Counted from the first letter of the stretch, positions 1-6,514 are shown. The stretch is DNA of 6,868 bases from an uncultured Prevotellaceae bacterium (GCA_900557555.1 USTH01000056.1:1-6868); one strand, 5' to 3'. Notes: generated by a model not told the origin, from the letters alone. Translations and numbers: made by a program.

Positions 1-170
1 TAAGTTAGCGGAATGACATTTGGTGCTGTCGTGGCGTTTCAAGATTGTTCTGAAAAATGCAGGTTTGGGCTAACAGGCAAGCAAACCCCTTGACTTCTGT
101 TTGGCGATTATCATGTGACGCATGAACCGTAGGTTTTGCTTGCTTAACAAAAAAACTCTTTGTTGAAATA
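1..170. other. non-coding leader region upstream of the ABC ATPase gene
   Basis: No convincing coding sequence is visible. All three plus-strand frames hit a stop within the first 16 bases, so any upstream plus-strand gene ends at or before this point. The minus-strand open frame that crosses here is only the antisense of the ATPase gene's beginning and runs through its promoter. The region holds an imperfect inverted repeat (separate entry). I looked for a cobalamin riboswitch, because the downstream ATPase belongs to a family that includes vitamin B12 importers, and saw no recognisable B12 box. Confidence 0.6.
77..143. repeat. imperfect inverted repeat upstream of the ABC ATPase promoter
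   Basis: The left arm GCAAGCAAACC (77-87) is complementary to the right arm GGTTTTGCTTGC (132-143) except for one extra T in the right arm. The left arm's end can also pair with GGTTTG at 62-67, so two mutually exclusive stems can be drawn. The repeat lies upstream of the predicted promoter at 171-200. It would therefore act on a transcript coming from further upstream, or as a DNA site, and not in the ATPase mRNA made from that promoter. There is no U-tract typical of an intrinsic terminator after either arm. Confidence 0.4.
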
Positions 171-200
171 TTGAATGATGTTTCTTTATTCTTAACTTTG
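171..200 (+). promoter_or_regulatory. Bacteroidetes-type promoter for the ABC ATPase gene
   Basis: TTG at 171-173 (-33 element) is followed by a 19-bp spacer and TAACTTTG at 193-200, matching the Bacteroidetes -7 consensus TAnnTTTG. Transcription would be expected to begin a few bases after 200, leaving a leader of only about 5 to 10 nt before the ATG at 210. The same TAACTTTG element with the same 19-bp spacing occurs at 6640-6669. The element also argues against the TTG at 171 being a translation start, since it would then sit inside the coding region. Confidence 0.6.
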
Positions 201-209
201 CATACCGAA

Positions 210-1010
210 ATGTCGACTTCTGTTACATATAATATAGAAAACCTCTCTACAGGGTATGGGTTTGGCGTAAACCGTGTCACGTTGTTGCGCGGCATGAATG
301 CACAGTTGTGCCGTGGCGAGTTGGCTTGCCTCATCGGTGTCAACGGAGCAGGCAAGTCTACACTTCTACGTACCCTCGCAGGCATGCAGCCGGCATTGGG
401 GGGAAAGGTGGAGTTGTCGGGCAGGCTTTTGGCCGACTACAGCGTCAGGGAACTTGCCTCCAAAGTCAGTGTTGTGCTTACGGACGAAGTGCCGGAGCAA
501 AACCTTACGGCTTTTGAACTGGTGGCAATGGGCAGGATGCCATACACCGGCTACTGGGGAACTCTGAGCTCCGCCGACCGTGATGTCGTGATTGAAATGC
601 TTGATTTGGTTGGAATGGGCGGTTTTGCCGACCGCCGTCTTTCGTCACTCAGTGACGGTGAGCGACAGAAACTGATGATAGCCAAGGCTATGGCACAAGA
701 AACTGATGTGATTTTGCTTGATGAGCCGATAGCTTTTCTGGACTTTCCGAGCAAAGTGAGTGTGTTGAAGATGTTGGAGACTGTCGCCAAGACGGCAGGC
801 AAGTCTGTTCTGCTGTCAATACACGACATTGAGATAGCCCTGCAGATGGCTCAACGGTTGTGGGTGTTGTCAGACCACGGTTTTTTTGCAGGAGAACCGC
901 ATGAGTTGGCACGAGAGGGGAAAATTGATTTTCTCTTTTCCGGTCAGGACGTTGTCTTTGACCGTGATACACTTCAGTATAGTTTGAACAGGAAAAATAA
1001 AGGATTATGA
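210..1010 (+). CDS. ABC transporter ATP-binding protein, FecE/BtuD type (iron-siderophore, haem or cobalamin uptake)
   Basis: This is a 266-residue cytoplasmic ATPase subunit of a metal-chelate-type ABC importer. It would power uptake of iron-siderophore, haem or vitamin B12 together with a membrane permease and a binding protein, none of which is in the window. Visible motifs are Walker A GVNGAGKST (43-51), signature LSDGERQ (147-153), Walker B VILLDEP (167-173, with D171 and catalytic E172), D-loop FLD (176-178) and H-loop H205 in SIHD. The segment NLTAFELVAMGRMPYTG (98-114 region) is typical of the FecE-like family. The Q-loop glutamine is absent: the expected position reads VLTD, with T91. 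The ATG at 210 is chosen because it follows a consensus promoter and keeps the first beta strand; an in-frame TTG at 171 lies inside the promoter. The stop overlaps the topB start by 4 nt, so the two are probably translationally coupled. The exact substrate cannot be told from the sequence. Confidence 0.9.
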   Translation: MSTSVTYNIENLSTGYGFGVNRVTLLRGMNAQLCRGELACLIGVNGAGKSTLLRTLAGMQPALGGKVELSGRLLADYSVRELASKVSVVLTDEVPEQNLTAFELVAMGRMPYTGYWGTLSSADRDVVIEMLDLVGMGGFADRRLSSLSDGERQKLMIAKAMAQETDVILLDEPIAFLDFPSKVSVLKMLETVAKTAGKSVLLSIHDIEIALQMAQRLWVLSDHGFFAGEPHELAREGKIDFLFSGQDVVFDRDTLQYSLNRKNKGL

Positions 1011-2854
1011 TAGTATGTATAGCCGAAAAACCTTCTGTGGCGCGTGACATTGCCAATGTGCTTGGTGCGCGTAACCAGCATGTCGGTTACCTGGAGGGCA
1101 ACGGCTATCAGGTGACGTGGACGTTCGGTCACCTTTGCGAACTTAAATATCCAGAGGATTATTATAAGGAATGGAAGAGTTGGAATCTTAACCAGTTGCC
1201 CATGTTGCCGCGCCCTTTTGGCATCAGACTCAAGAATGACTCTGGTGTGCAGAAGCAGTTTGACGTGATAGAGGGGCTCATGAAGGGTGCAGACTACATC
1301 GTCAATTGCGGTGATGCAGGTCAGGAGGGCGAACTCATACAGCGATGGGTGATGCAGAAGGTCGGAATAAGGTGTCCGGTGAAAAGGCTGTGGATTTCAT
1401 CGCTGACCGAAGAGGCCATTCGTGAAGGCTTCCAGAACCTTGAAGACGCCGCAAGGAGAGACTCACTGTATCAGGCCGGGCTTTGCAGAGCCATTGGCGA
1501 CTGGGTGCTTGGAATGAATGCCACCCGTCTGTATACACTAAAATATGGTAGACGAGAAATAGGAAGCCCCCCGCTCTCTGTGGGTAGGGTGCAGACTCCT
1601 ACTCTTGCCCTCATAGTGAAGCGCCAGCGCGAGATTGAAAATTTTGTTCCAGAACCCTATTGGGTGTTGGCAACCATGTATCGTGACACGTTGTTCACTG
1701 CTCAAAAAGGAAAATATCGCAAGGAAGAAGAGGCCCTTCAGGCTCTAAGGGCGATTGAGGGGCAGATGTTTACGGTCACTTCAGTCGTGACGAAAAGAGG
1801 GCGAGAGAATCCGCCGAAACTCTATGACCTCACCTCTTTGCAGGTAGACTGCAACAAAAAGTTCGGCTTCTCTGCCGACATAACGCTCAACGTCGTCCAA
1901 AGCCTCTATGAAAAACACGTCACAACATATCCACGTGTTGACACCACATATCTGAGCGACGACATCTATGCCAAATGCCCGAATATCTTGGGCGGGATAT
2001 CATCCCTTTATGCCAGTCTGATGGAACCTTTAAGGGGTGCTGCATTGAGGAAGAACAAGAAAGTGTTTGACTCCACCAAAGTTACTGACCACCATGCAAT
2101 AATCCCCACGGGTGTGATGCCGAGAGGGCTGACCGATGCCGAGAGCAAGGTGTTTGACCTTGTGGCGCGCAGGTTTATCAGTGTGTTTTACCCGGACTGT
2201 GTGTTTGACACCACAACTGTAGAGGGCGAGTCGGCAAAGGTGCCGTTCAAAGTACAGGGCAAGCATATTGTGGAAGAGGGTTGGAGAGTAGTCTATAAAA
2301 ACGACAAGAAAACTGCCGATGATGACGAGCAGACAAAAGACGAAGAACGCTTGCTGCCGGATTTCCGAAAAGGGGAGAGTGGCCCTCATCAGCCCAGACT
2401 GACAAAAAAAATGACCACGCCACCTAAACCCTACACGGAGGCGACACTGCTTAGAGCCATGGAGACTGCAGGCAAAACAGTAGATAATGATGAGCTGCGC
2501 GAAGCTATGAAAGAGAACGGCATCGGCCGTCCTTCCACACGTGCAGCAATAATACAGACCCTTTTCAGGCGACGATATATAAAACTGGAGCGCAAGAGCC
2601 TGTATGCCACCGCCACCGGATGCGAACTTATTGACATCATTCACGAGGAACTGCTCAAGAGTGCGGAACTTACAGGCTTGTGGGAGAAAAAACTGCGTGA
2701 CATAGAGCGGCAGACCTACGATGCGTCTGCCTTTGTGAAGGAAATAAAGGAAATGGTGACGCATATCGTAGAGCAGGTAAAAAAAGATACCACGTGGCGC
2801 ATGGTGGCCTATACGCCAGAGGCGGTGAAAACAAAAAAGCGCAGCAAGCAATAA
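1007..2854 (+). CDS. topB: DNA topoisomerase III (type IA topoisomerase)
   Basis: A 615-residue type IA topoisomerase. Such enzymes cut one DNA strand through a 5'-phosphotyrosine, pass the other strand, and help separate replication and recombination intermediates. The N-terminal Toprim domain begins with IVCIAEKPS (E7) and carries GDAGQEGE (102-109), supplying D103 and E107; the middle acidic residue of the usual DxDxE is Gly (G105), a variant I believe is common in bacterial TopB proteins. The catalytic tyrosine is Y308 in TTYPRVDTTYL, and the late motif NGIGRPSTRAAI (504-515) is characteristic. The protein ends in a short basic tail (KTKKRSKQ) with no C-terminal cysteine zinc-finger repeats, so it is a core enzyme slightly shorter than E. 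coli TopB (653 aa). The ATG overlaps the ATPase stop (ATGA); an AAAGGA just before it is too close to be an ideal Shine-Dalgarno. Nothing suggests a plasmid or transfer context here, so a housekeeping copy is the simplest reading. Confidence 0.93.
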   Translation: MIVCIAEKPSVARDIANVLGARNQHVGYLEGNGYQVTWTFGHLCELKYPEDYYKEWKSWNLNQLPMLPRPFGIRLKNDSGVQKQFDVIEGLMKGADYIVNCGDAGQEGELIQRWVMQKVGIRCPVKRLWISSLTEEAIREGFQNLEDAARRDSLYQAGLCRAIGDWVLGMNATRLYTLKYGRREIGSPPLSVGRVQTPTLALIVKRQREIENFVPEPYWVLATMYRDTLFTAQKGKYRKEEEALQALRAIEGQMFTVTSVVTKRGRENPPKLYDLTSLQVDCNKKFGFSADITLNVVQSLYEKHVTTYPRVDTTYLSDDIYAKCPNILGGISSLYASLMEPLRGAALRKNKKVFDSTKVTDHHAIIPTGVMPRGLTDAESKVFDLVARRFISVFYPDCVFDTTTVEGESAKVPFKVQGKHIVEEGWRVVYKNDKKTADDDEQTKDEERLLPDFRKGESGPHQPRLTKKMTTPPKPYTEATLLRAMETAGKTVDNDELREAMKENGIGRPSTRAAIIQTLFRRRYIKLERKSLYATATGCELIDIIHEELLKSAELTGLWEKKLRDIERQTYDASAFVKEIKEMVTHIVEQVKKDTTWRMVAYTPEAVKTKKRSKQ

Positions 2855-2882
2855 ATCAGCCTTGTGCGAGTTATATTCTTAT

Positions 2883-5150
2883 ATGAAGACTAAGGCAAAA
2901 ATGAAAATATTGATGGCAGTGTCGGCCTTGCTGGCCGGACAGTTGCTCGTGTCGTGTAATGGCGATAAAAATCTCAAGAAAGGAGAGCAGTATTGGGCAA
3001 TAGGCGAGTATTACGAAGCTGCACAGGAATTTGCAAAGGCTTATGCTAAGACACCGCCCTCAATGAAAGAGAAACGTGGCAAGATAGCTTATAAAGTGGC
3101 AGAGAGCAATCGCAGAATGAACTATTATGCCAAGGCGCAGGCAGGATATCGCAATGCTGTAAGGTACAAATACACCGACACGCTGACCTATTTCTATCTT
3201 GCCGAGATGGAACGATATAATAAGGAGTATAAGCAGGCCGCACGAGACTATCAGCTTTTTCTTGACGGTCACCCAGGGCATCGGCTCTCGTTGGTTGGTC
3301 TTGAGTCGTGCGAACAGGCTCTGAAAATCAAGGAGAGAGGGTCGTCCTACACTGTGAAGGAAGACAAGAATTTCAACTCCACCTACATGGACTACTCTCC
3401 CTCGTTTAACGGTGACGACATTTATTTCTCGTCCACACGACGTGATTGTAATGGTGACGATGTCAATGGTGTTACCGGAATGAAGAGTGGCGACATTTTT
3501 TATCTGCAGAAAGACGACAAGGGCAAGTGGAAACGCTATGAAGCTGTTGACGAGACTGTAAACTCTAAATATGACGAGGGAGCCTGCTGTTTTACTCCAG
3601 ATGGCAAGACGATGTTCTTTACCCGCTGCAGAGTTGATGCCACCTATCCGCGATTTGCCGAAATCTATTACTCGATGCGCAACGATGCGGCTTGGGGCGA
3701 GGCAAAGCTGTGCGAGTTGTCCAAAGACACGTTGTCGTCATATGCTCACCCGGCCGTTTCGCCCAAGGGTGACTACCTGTATTTCGTGTCAGACATGCCT
3801 GGTGGCTATGGTGGGCTTGATTTGTGGCGTGTTTCACTCAATGGCGTGTCGTTCGGTCCTGTAGAGAACCTTGGTGCCGACATTAATACCGATGGCGATG
3901 AAATGTTTCCGACATTTCGGTCTAACGGAGAGTTGTATTTCTCTTCAAACGGCAGGGTTGGTATGGGCGGACTTGATATATACAAAGCTGTGGCAGACTC
4001 TGTCACCGGCCGTTGGGAAGTGAGCCACATGCCTTTTCCTGTCAATTCCAATGGTGACGACTTCGGCATGACATTCGATGGGGAGCATAACCAAGGCTTC
4101 TTCTCTTCCAATCGATCCAACCGGCGCGGTTGGGACAAGATATACAGTTTCTACTGCCCCGAAGTGATACAGACAATAAAAGGGTGGGTCTATGAGCAGG
4201 ACGGCTATGAACTGCCCAAGGCTATAGTATATATTGTGGGTGATGACGGCACCAACAAGAAGGCGACCATTCAACTTGACGGCTCGTTTGAGGAAACAGT
4301 GAAGCCTGGAGTCAGATACCTGTTTCTTGCCACTTGCGAGGGCTATATGAATTACAAGCAGGAAATGCTGGTGCCCGAGGCTTCGGAGTCAGAGCAATAT
4401 GTGCTGCAGTTTCCACTGCCGTCGTTGGACATCCCCGTGTTGGTCAGAAATGTGTTCTATGAGTTTGACAAAGCGGAGATTACTCCACAGTCCATTCCGG
4501 CATTGGAGGGTCTGATAGGGCTGTTGAAGCAAAACCCCGGTATTGTGATAGAACTTTCATCGCACTGCGACTATCGCGGTTCTGACGAGTATAATGAGAA
4601 ATTGAGTCAGGCACGAGCAGAGTCGGTCGTACGCTATCTCACCACCCACGGCATACCTAAAGACCGCGTCGTGGCAAAGGGGTACGGCAAGAAACGACCC
4701 AAGGTTATCACAAAGAAATTTGCAGAGCGGTATCCGTTCTTGAAGGCCGGAGATACACTTACGGTAGACTATATCAAGACTTTTAACGAAACACAGCAAG
4801 ACACCTGCAATGCTCTTAACAGGCGTACAGAGTTTACGGTAATAAAGACCACCTACGGTATGCTCGACAAAAAGGGAGACTTGAAGGTCGATGCCGTTAC
4901 AGAGGGGGATAAGGCCCAAGAGCCTCAATCCCAGAAATCTCAGGATGCCAAAACAAAAGAAGCCGTGAAAGCAGAAAACGAGGAAGTGAAAGGCGATACC
5001 TTAAATGCGGACGACAAGTCTGTTGGCAAGGTTGCTGCAAAGCAAACAGCACCTGCTCAAGCCAAACCGCATCCGGAAAGCAAACAAGACACAGTGCCGC
5101 AACAAAAGAGTAGTCCGATGCAACCCTCTGATAAACGAGGAAAACAATAA
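2883..5150 (+). CDS. porE: PorE-like OmpA-family lipoprotein (TPR, PD40 propeller, CRD, OmpA C-domain), type IX secretion
   Basis: A 755-residue outer-membrane lipoprotein. A basic N-region and hydrophobic core lead to the lipobox LLVSC, with lipidated Cys at 25. Then come a TPR-like helical region (about 30-150, Tyr/Ala-rich), a PD40 beta-propeller (about 165-425) with at least five recognisable blades such as YSPSFNGDDIYFSS, CFTPDGKTMFFT, AVSPKGDYLYFVSD and LYFSSNG, a carboxypeptidase-regulatory-like beta domain (about 430-510), and an OmpA-type peptidoglycan-binding domain (about 522-655) with D563 in HCD and R578 in SQARAES conserved. This order matches PorE of the T9SS (P. gingivalis PG1058), which is thought to anchor the secretion machine to peptidoglycan. 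The insert before ALNRRTEF (about 606-645) also fits that group. Residues 656-755 form a Lys/Gln/Glu/Pro-rich, probably disordered tail. The gene lies 28 nt after topB with no clear promoter. An alternative ATG at 2901, preceded by TAAGG, would also give a good lipoprotein signal. A different PD40-OmpA lipoprotein outside T9SS is the main alternative. Confidence 0.85.
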   Translation: MKTKAKMKILMAVSALLAGQLLVSCNGDKNLKKGEQYWAIGEYYEAAQEFAKAYAKTPPSMKEKRGKIAYKVAESNRRMNYYAKAQAGYRNAVRYKYTDTLTYFYLAEMERYNKEYKQAARDYQLFLDGHPGHRLSLVGLESCEQALKIKERGSSYTVKEDKNFNSTYMDYSPSFNGDDIYFSSTRRDCNGDDVNGVTGMKSGDIFYLQKDDKGKWKRYEAVDETVNSKYDEGACCFTPDGKTMFFTRCRVDATYPRFAEIYYSMRNDAAWGEAKLCELSKDTLSSYAHPAVSPKGDYLYFVSDMPGGYGGLDLWRVSLNGVSFGPVENLGADINTDGDEMFPTFRSNGELYFSSNGRVGMGGLDIYKAVADSVTGRWEVSHMPFPVNSNGDDFGMTFDGEHNQGFFSSNRSNRRGWDKIYSFYCPEVIQTIKGWVYEQDGYELPKAIVYIVGDDGTNKKATIQLDGSFEETVKPGVRYLFLATCEGYMNYKQEMLVPEASESEQYVLQFPLPSLDIPVLVRNVFYEFDKAEITPQSIPALEGLIGLLKQNPGIVIELSSHCDYRGSDEYNEKLSQARAESVVRYLTTHGIPKDRVVAKGYGKKRPKVITKKFAERYPFLKAGDTLTVDYIKTFNETQQDTCNALNRRTEFTVIKTTYGMLDKKGDLKVDAVTEGDKAQEPQSQKSQDAKTKEAVKAENEEVKGDTLNADDKSVGKVAAKQTAPAQAKPHPESKQDTVPQQKSSPMQPSDKRGKQ

Positions 5151-5152
5151 AC

Positions 5153-5229
5153 TAAGTAGGTGCTCAAAAGAAAACTATTGTGACAAGAACAAAACCTACA
5201 TTATTATAATATATTTGAATACCTACTTA
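5153..5229. repeat. perfect 9-bp inverted repeat enclosing the porE-chr intergenic gap
   Basis: TAAGTAGGT at 5153-5161, three bases after the porE stop, is exactly complementary to ACCTACTTA at 5221-5229, whose last base is the A of the first CHR gene's start codon. The core ACCTAC occurs a third time at 5194-5199, offering a competing partner for the left arm. In RNA reading through from porE, pairing would bury the bases just before the CHR start codon. A transcript starting at the candidate promoter at 5210-5217 would lack the left arm. Function is inferred only from position and symmetry. Confidence 0.5.
5210..5217 (+). promoter_or_regulatory. candidate -7 element ahead of the CHR gene pair
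   Basis: TATATTTG fits the Bacteroidetes -7 consensus TAnnTTTG and lies 11 bp before the first CHR start codon. There is no TTG at the usual 19-bp distance upstream; the nearest is at 5178-5180, 29 bp away. It is therefore a weak or activator-dependent promoter at best, and in such an AT-rich gap it may be chance. If used, it would give a very short leader of about 4 to 8 nt. Confidence 0.3.
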
Positions 5230-5774
5230 TGAAGTCGCATTTTTATCTGAAAGCTTTTCTGACATTTTTTAAGATAGGCTTGTTTACTATCGGTGGCGGC
5301 TATGCCATGATTCCCTTGATAGAGAAGGAAGTGGTAGACAAATACCGTTGGGTTGACAGAGAGGAGTTTCTCGACATGATGGCACTGTCACAGGCCATGC
5401 CTGGTGTCTTTGCTGTTAATTTCAGCATCTGTATAGGCAACAGGCTTCGTGGGGTGAAAGGAAGTCTTGTCCTCGCCCTTGGTGTGGTGCTCCCCAGTTT
5501 GATAACAATATTGTTCATTGCCATGTTTTTCAGAGCCTTTTCCGACAACGTTTTTGTTGAGGCTTTTTTCAAGGGCATCCGGCCAGCTGTTGTGGCGTTG
5601 ATTGCTGTGCCATGTTTTAAATTGGGCAGAGCCGCAAAAATCACTATTCACAATTTATGGTTGCCGTTGGTGGTCGCCTTACTTATTTCTTTAATGGGAA
5701 TTTCGCCTGTCTATATTATAGTGCTGGTAGCAACTGGCGCCTATGTTTACGGACGTTATTTCAAGGAGGACTGA
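5229..5774 (+). CDS. chromate transporter family protein, first half-size CHR subunit
   Basis: A 181-residue integral membrane protein with a single CHR domain. Family hallmarks are the N-terminal FFKIGLFTIGGGYAM (13-27) and LSQAMPG (53-59), followed by hydrophobic segments around 81-100, 117-130 and 143-174. Full-length ChrA proteins carry two such domains, whereas half-size members occur as adjacent gene pairs that need both products (described for Bacillus). The family exports chromate, probably with broader anion handling, and the natural substrate here is unknown. Positive charges cluster in the loop GNRLRGVKG (70-78). The second subunit lacks charges there, which is consistent with the two halves sitting in opposite orientation. 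The ATG at 5229 lies 78 nt after porE and overlaps the right arm of an inverted repeat; it has no clear Shine-Dalgarno. Its last codons contain the Shine-Dalgarno of the partner gene, so the two are coupled. Confidence 0.88.
   Translation: MKSHFYLKAFLTFFKIGLFTIGGGYAMIPLIEKEVVDKYRWVDREEFLDMMALSQAMPGVFAVNFSICIGNRLRGVKGSLVLALGVVLPSLITILFIAMFFRAFSDNVFVEAFFKGIRPAVVALIAVPCFKLGRAAKITIHNLWLPLVVALLISLMGISPVYIIVLVATGAYVYGRYFKED
5763..5769 (+). promoter_or_regulatory. strong Shine-Dalgarno for the second CHR gene
   Basis: AAGGAGG is a near-perfect Shine-Dalgarno embedded in the last codons of the first CHR gene. It lies 9 nt before ATG 5779 and decides the start of the second gene in favour of 5779 over the upstream in-frame ATG at 5743. 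Such a strong site is unusual in Bacteroidetes, and no other gene in this window has one. A second, out-of-frame ATG at 5774 overlaps the first gene's TGA but is followed after one codon by a stop. Confidence 0.7.
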
Positions 5775-5778
5775 TGCG

Positions 5779-6354
5779 ATGATATTTCTGCAGTTGTTTT
5801 ATACGTTTTTTAAAATAGGACTTTTCGGGTTTGGCGGCGGCTATGCCATGTTGTCCTTGATACAGGGAGAAGTTGTTGCCAAAACCCATTGGCTGACTAT
5901 AGCTCAGTTTACCGACATAGTGGCAATCAGTCAGTCTACTCCCGGGCCGATAGGCATTAATTCCGCCACTTATGTAGGTTATATTTCTCTAATTAATGCT
6001 GGTTATTCCACCCCTGTTGCGATTCTTGGCAGTTGTCTTACAACTTTAGCAGTAGTCCTGCCATCATTTCTGCTTATTTTTCTGGCCTTGAAGATTTTAA
6101 ACCGTTATTATAAGCATCCGATGACGGAATACATATTCTTTGTGCTGCGCATCACGGTTGTCGGTCTTTTGGGCAGTGCGGTGATAATGTTGCTGACGGC
6201 CGAAAACTTTGGCAGCCCATCTGTAGATATATGGCAATACTACACGAGTATTTTTCTGTTTGTTGCCGCATTTGTCGGCACATCGATATTTAAAATACAC
6301 CCCGTACGTATGATTTTCTTGTGTGGAATAGCAGGATTGTTATTGTATCTGTAA
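5779..6354 (+). CDS. chromate transporter family protein, second half-size CHR subunit
   Basis: A 191-residue membrane protein homologous to its upstream neighbour and probably its obligate partner in one transporter. It shows the same family motifs, FFKIGLFGFGGGYAM (10-24) and ISQSTPGPIGIN (50-61), then hydrophobic segments around 78-105, 118-139, 154-170 and 177-191. The loop matching the first subunit's basic loop is uncharged (YISLINAGYST, about 68-78), while KILNRYYKHP (105-114) after the next hydrophobic segment is basic. By the positive-inside rule this suggests an inverted topology relative to the first subunit. The start is set at 5779, 9 nt after AAGGAGG and 4 nt after the neighbour's stop, because the conserved CHR domain begins right there; a longer frame from 5743 would add 12 hydrophilic residues overlapping the first gene. 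Chromate is the family's named substrate, but the true substrate here is not shown by sequence. Confidence 0.88.
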   Translation: MIFLQLFYTFFKIGLFGFGGGYAMLSLIQGEVVAKTHWLTIAQFTDIVAISQSTPGPIGINSATYVGYISLINAGYSTPVAILGSCLTTLAVVLPSFLLIFLALKILNRYYKHPMTEYIFFVLRITVVGLLGSAVIMLLTAENFGSPSVDIWQYYTSIFLFVAAFVGTSIFKIHPVRMIFLCGIAGLLLYL

Positions 6355-6514
6355 ATAAGGTATCATTTCTTTGTTTTAGCTTGTTAGTCCAATTTGTTAG
6401 AACTGTTTGCGGTCTTTTGTTTTATAAGGTGTCTTTTGCCTGTTTTTCGCAATAGCCCGCTATTACTTATTAAAAGCCAAACAAAATCCACTCTTCAAAA
6501 AACAAAATACAAGC

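Noticed and set aside
1..170. Cobalamin riboswitch ahead of the FecE/BtuD-type ATPase
   Set aside because: No B12-box-like sequence is seen, and the predicted promoter lies downstream of the only structured part.
171..209. N-terminal extension of the ABC ATPase from TTG 171
   Set aside because: The TTG is the -33 box of a consensus promoter whose -7 box lies at 193-200, and the added residues (NDVSLFLTLHT) do not resemble the family's N-terminus.
5..385. Minus-strand open frame of 126 codons at the left edge
   Set aside because: It is the antisense of the ATPase start and Walker A region, crosses the promoter, and has no family features.
1307..1338. Toprim motif DAGQE lacking the middle Asp as a possible inactive topoisomerase
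   Set aside because: DAG(R/Q)EGE is, to my knowledge, a regular variant in bacterial TopB, and the catalytic Tyr and other motifs are intact.
2030..2851. Long minus-strand open frame (273 codons) opposite topB
   Set aside because: Cys/His/Phe-rich antisense translation of a clearly conserved topoisomerase C-terminal half; no motif or ribosome site.
1007..2854. topB as a sign of an integrative or conjugative element
   Set aside because: TopB occurs on mobile elements, but here there is no integrase, relaxase, tra gene or attachment repeat, and the neighbours look like core genes.
5743..5778. Longer N-terminus for the second CHR protein
   Set aside because: It would overlap the first CHR gene by 32 nt and add hydrophilic residues before the conserved domain, whereas ATG 5779 has an ideal Shine-Dalgarno.
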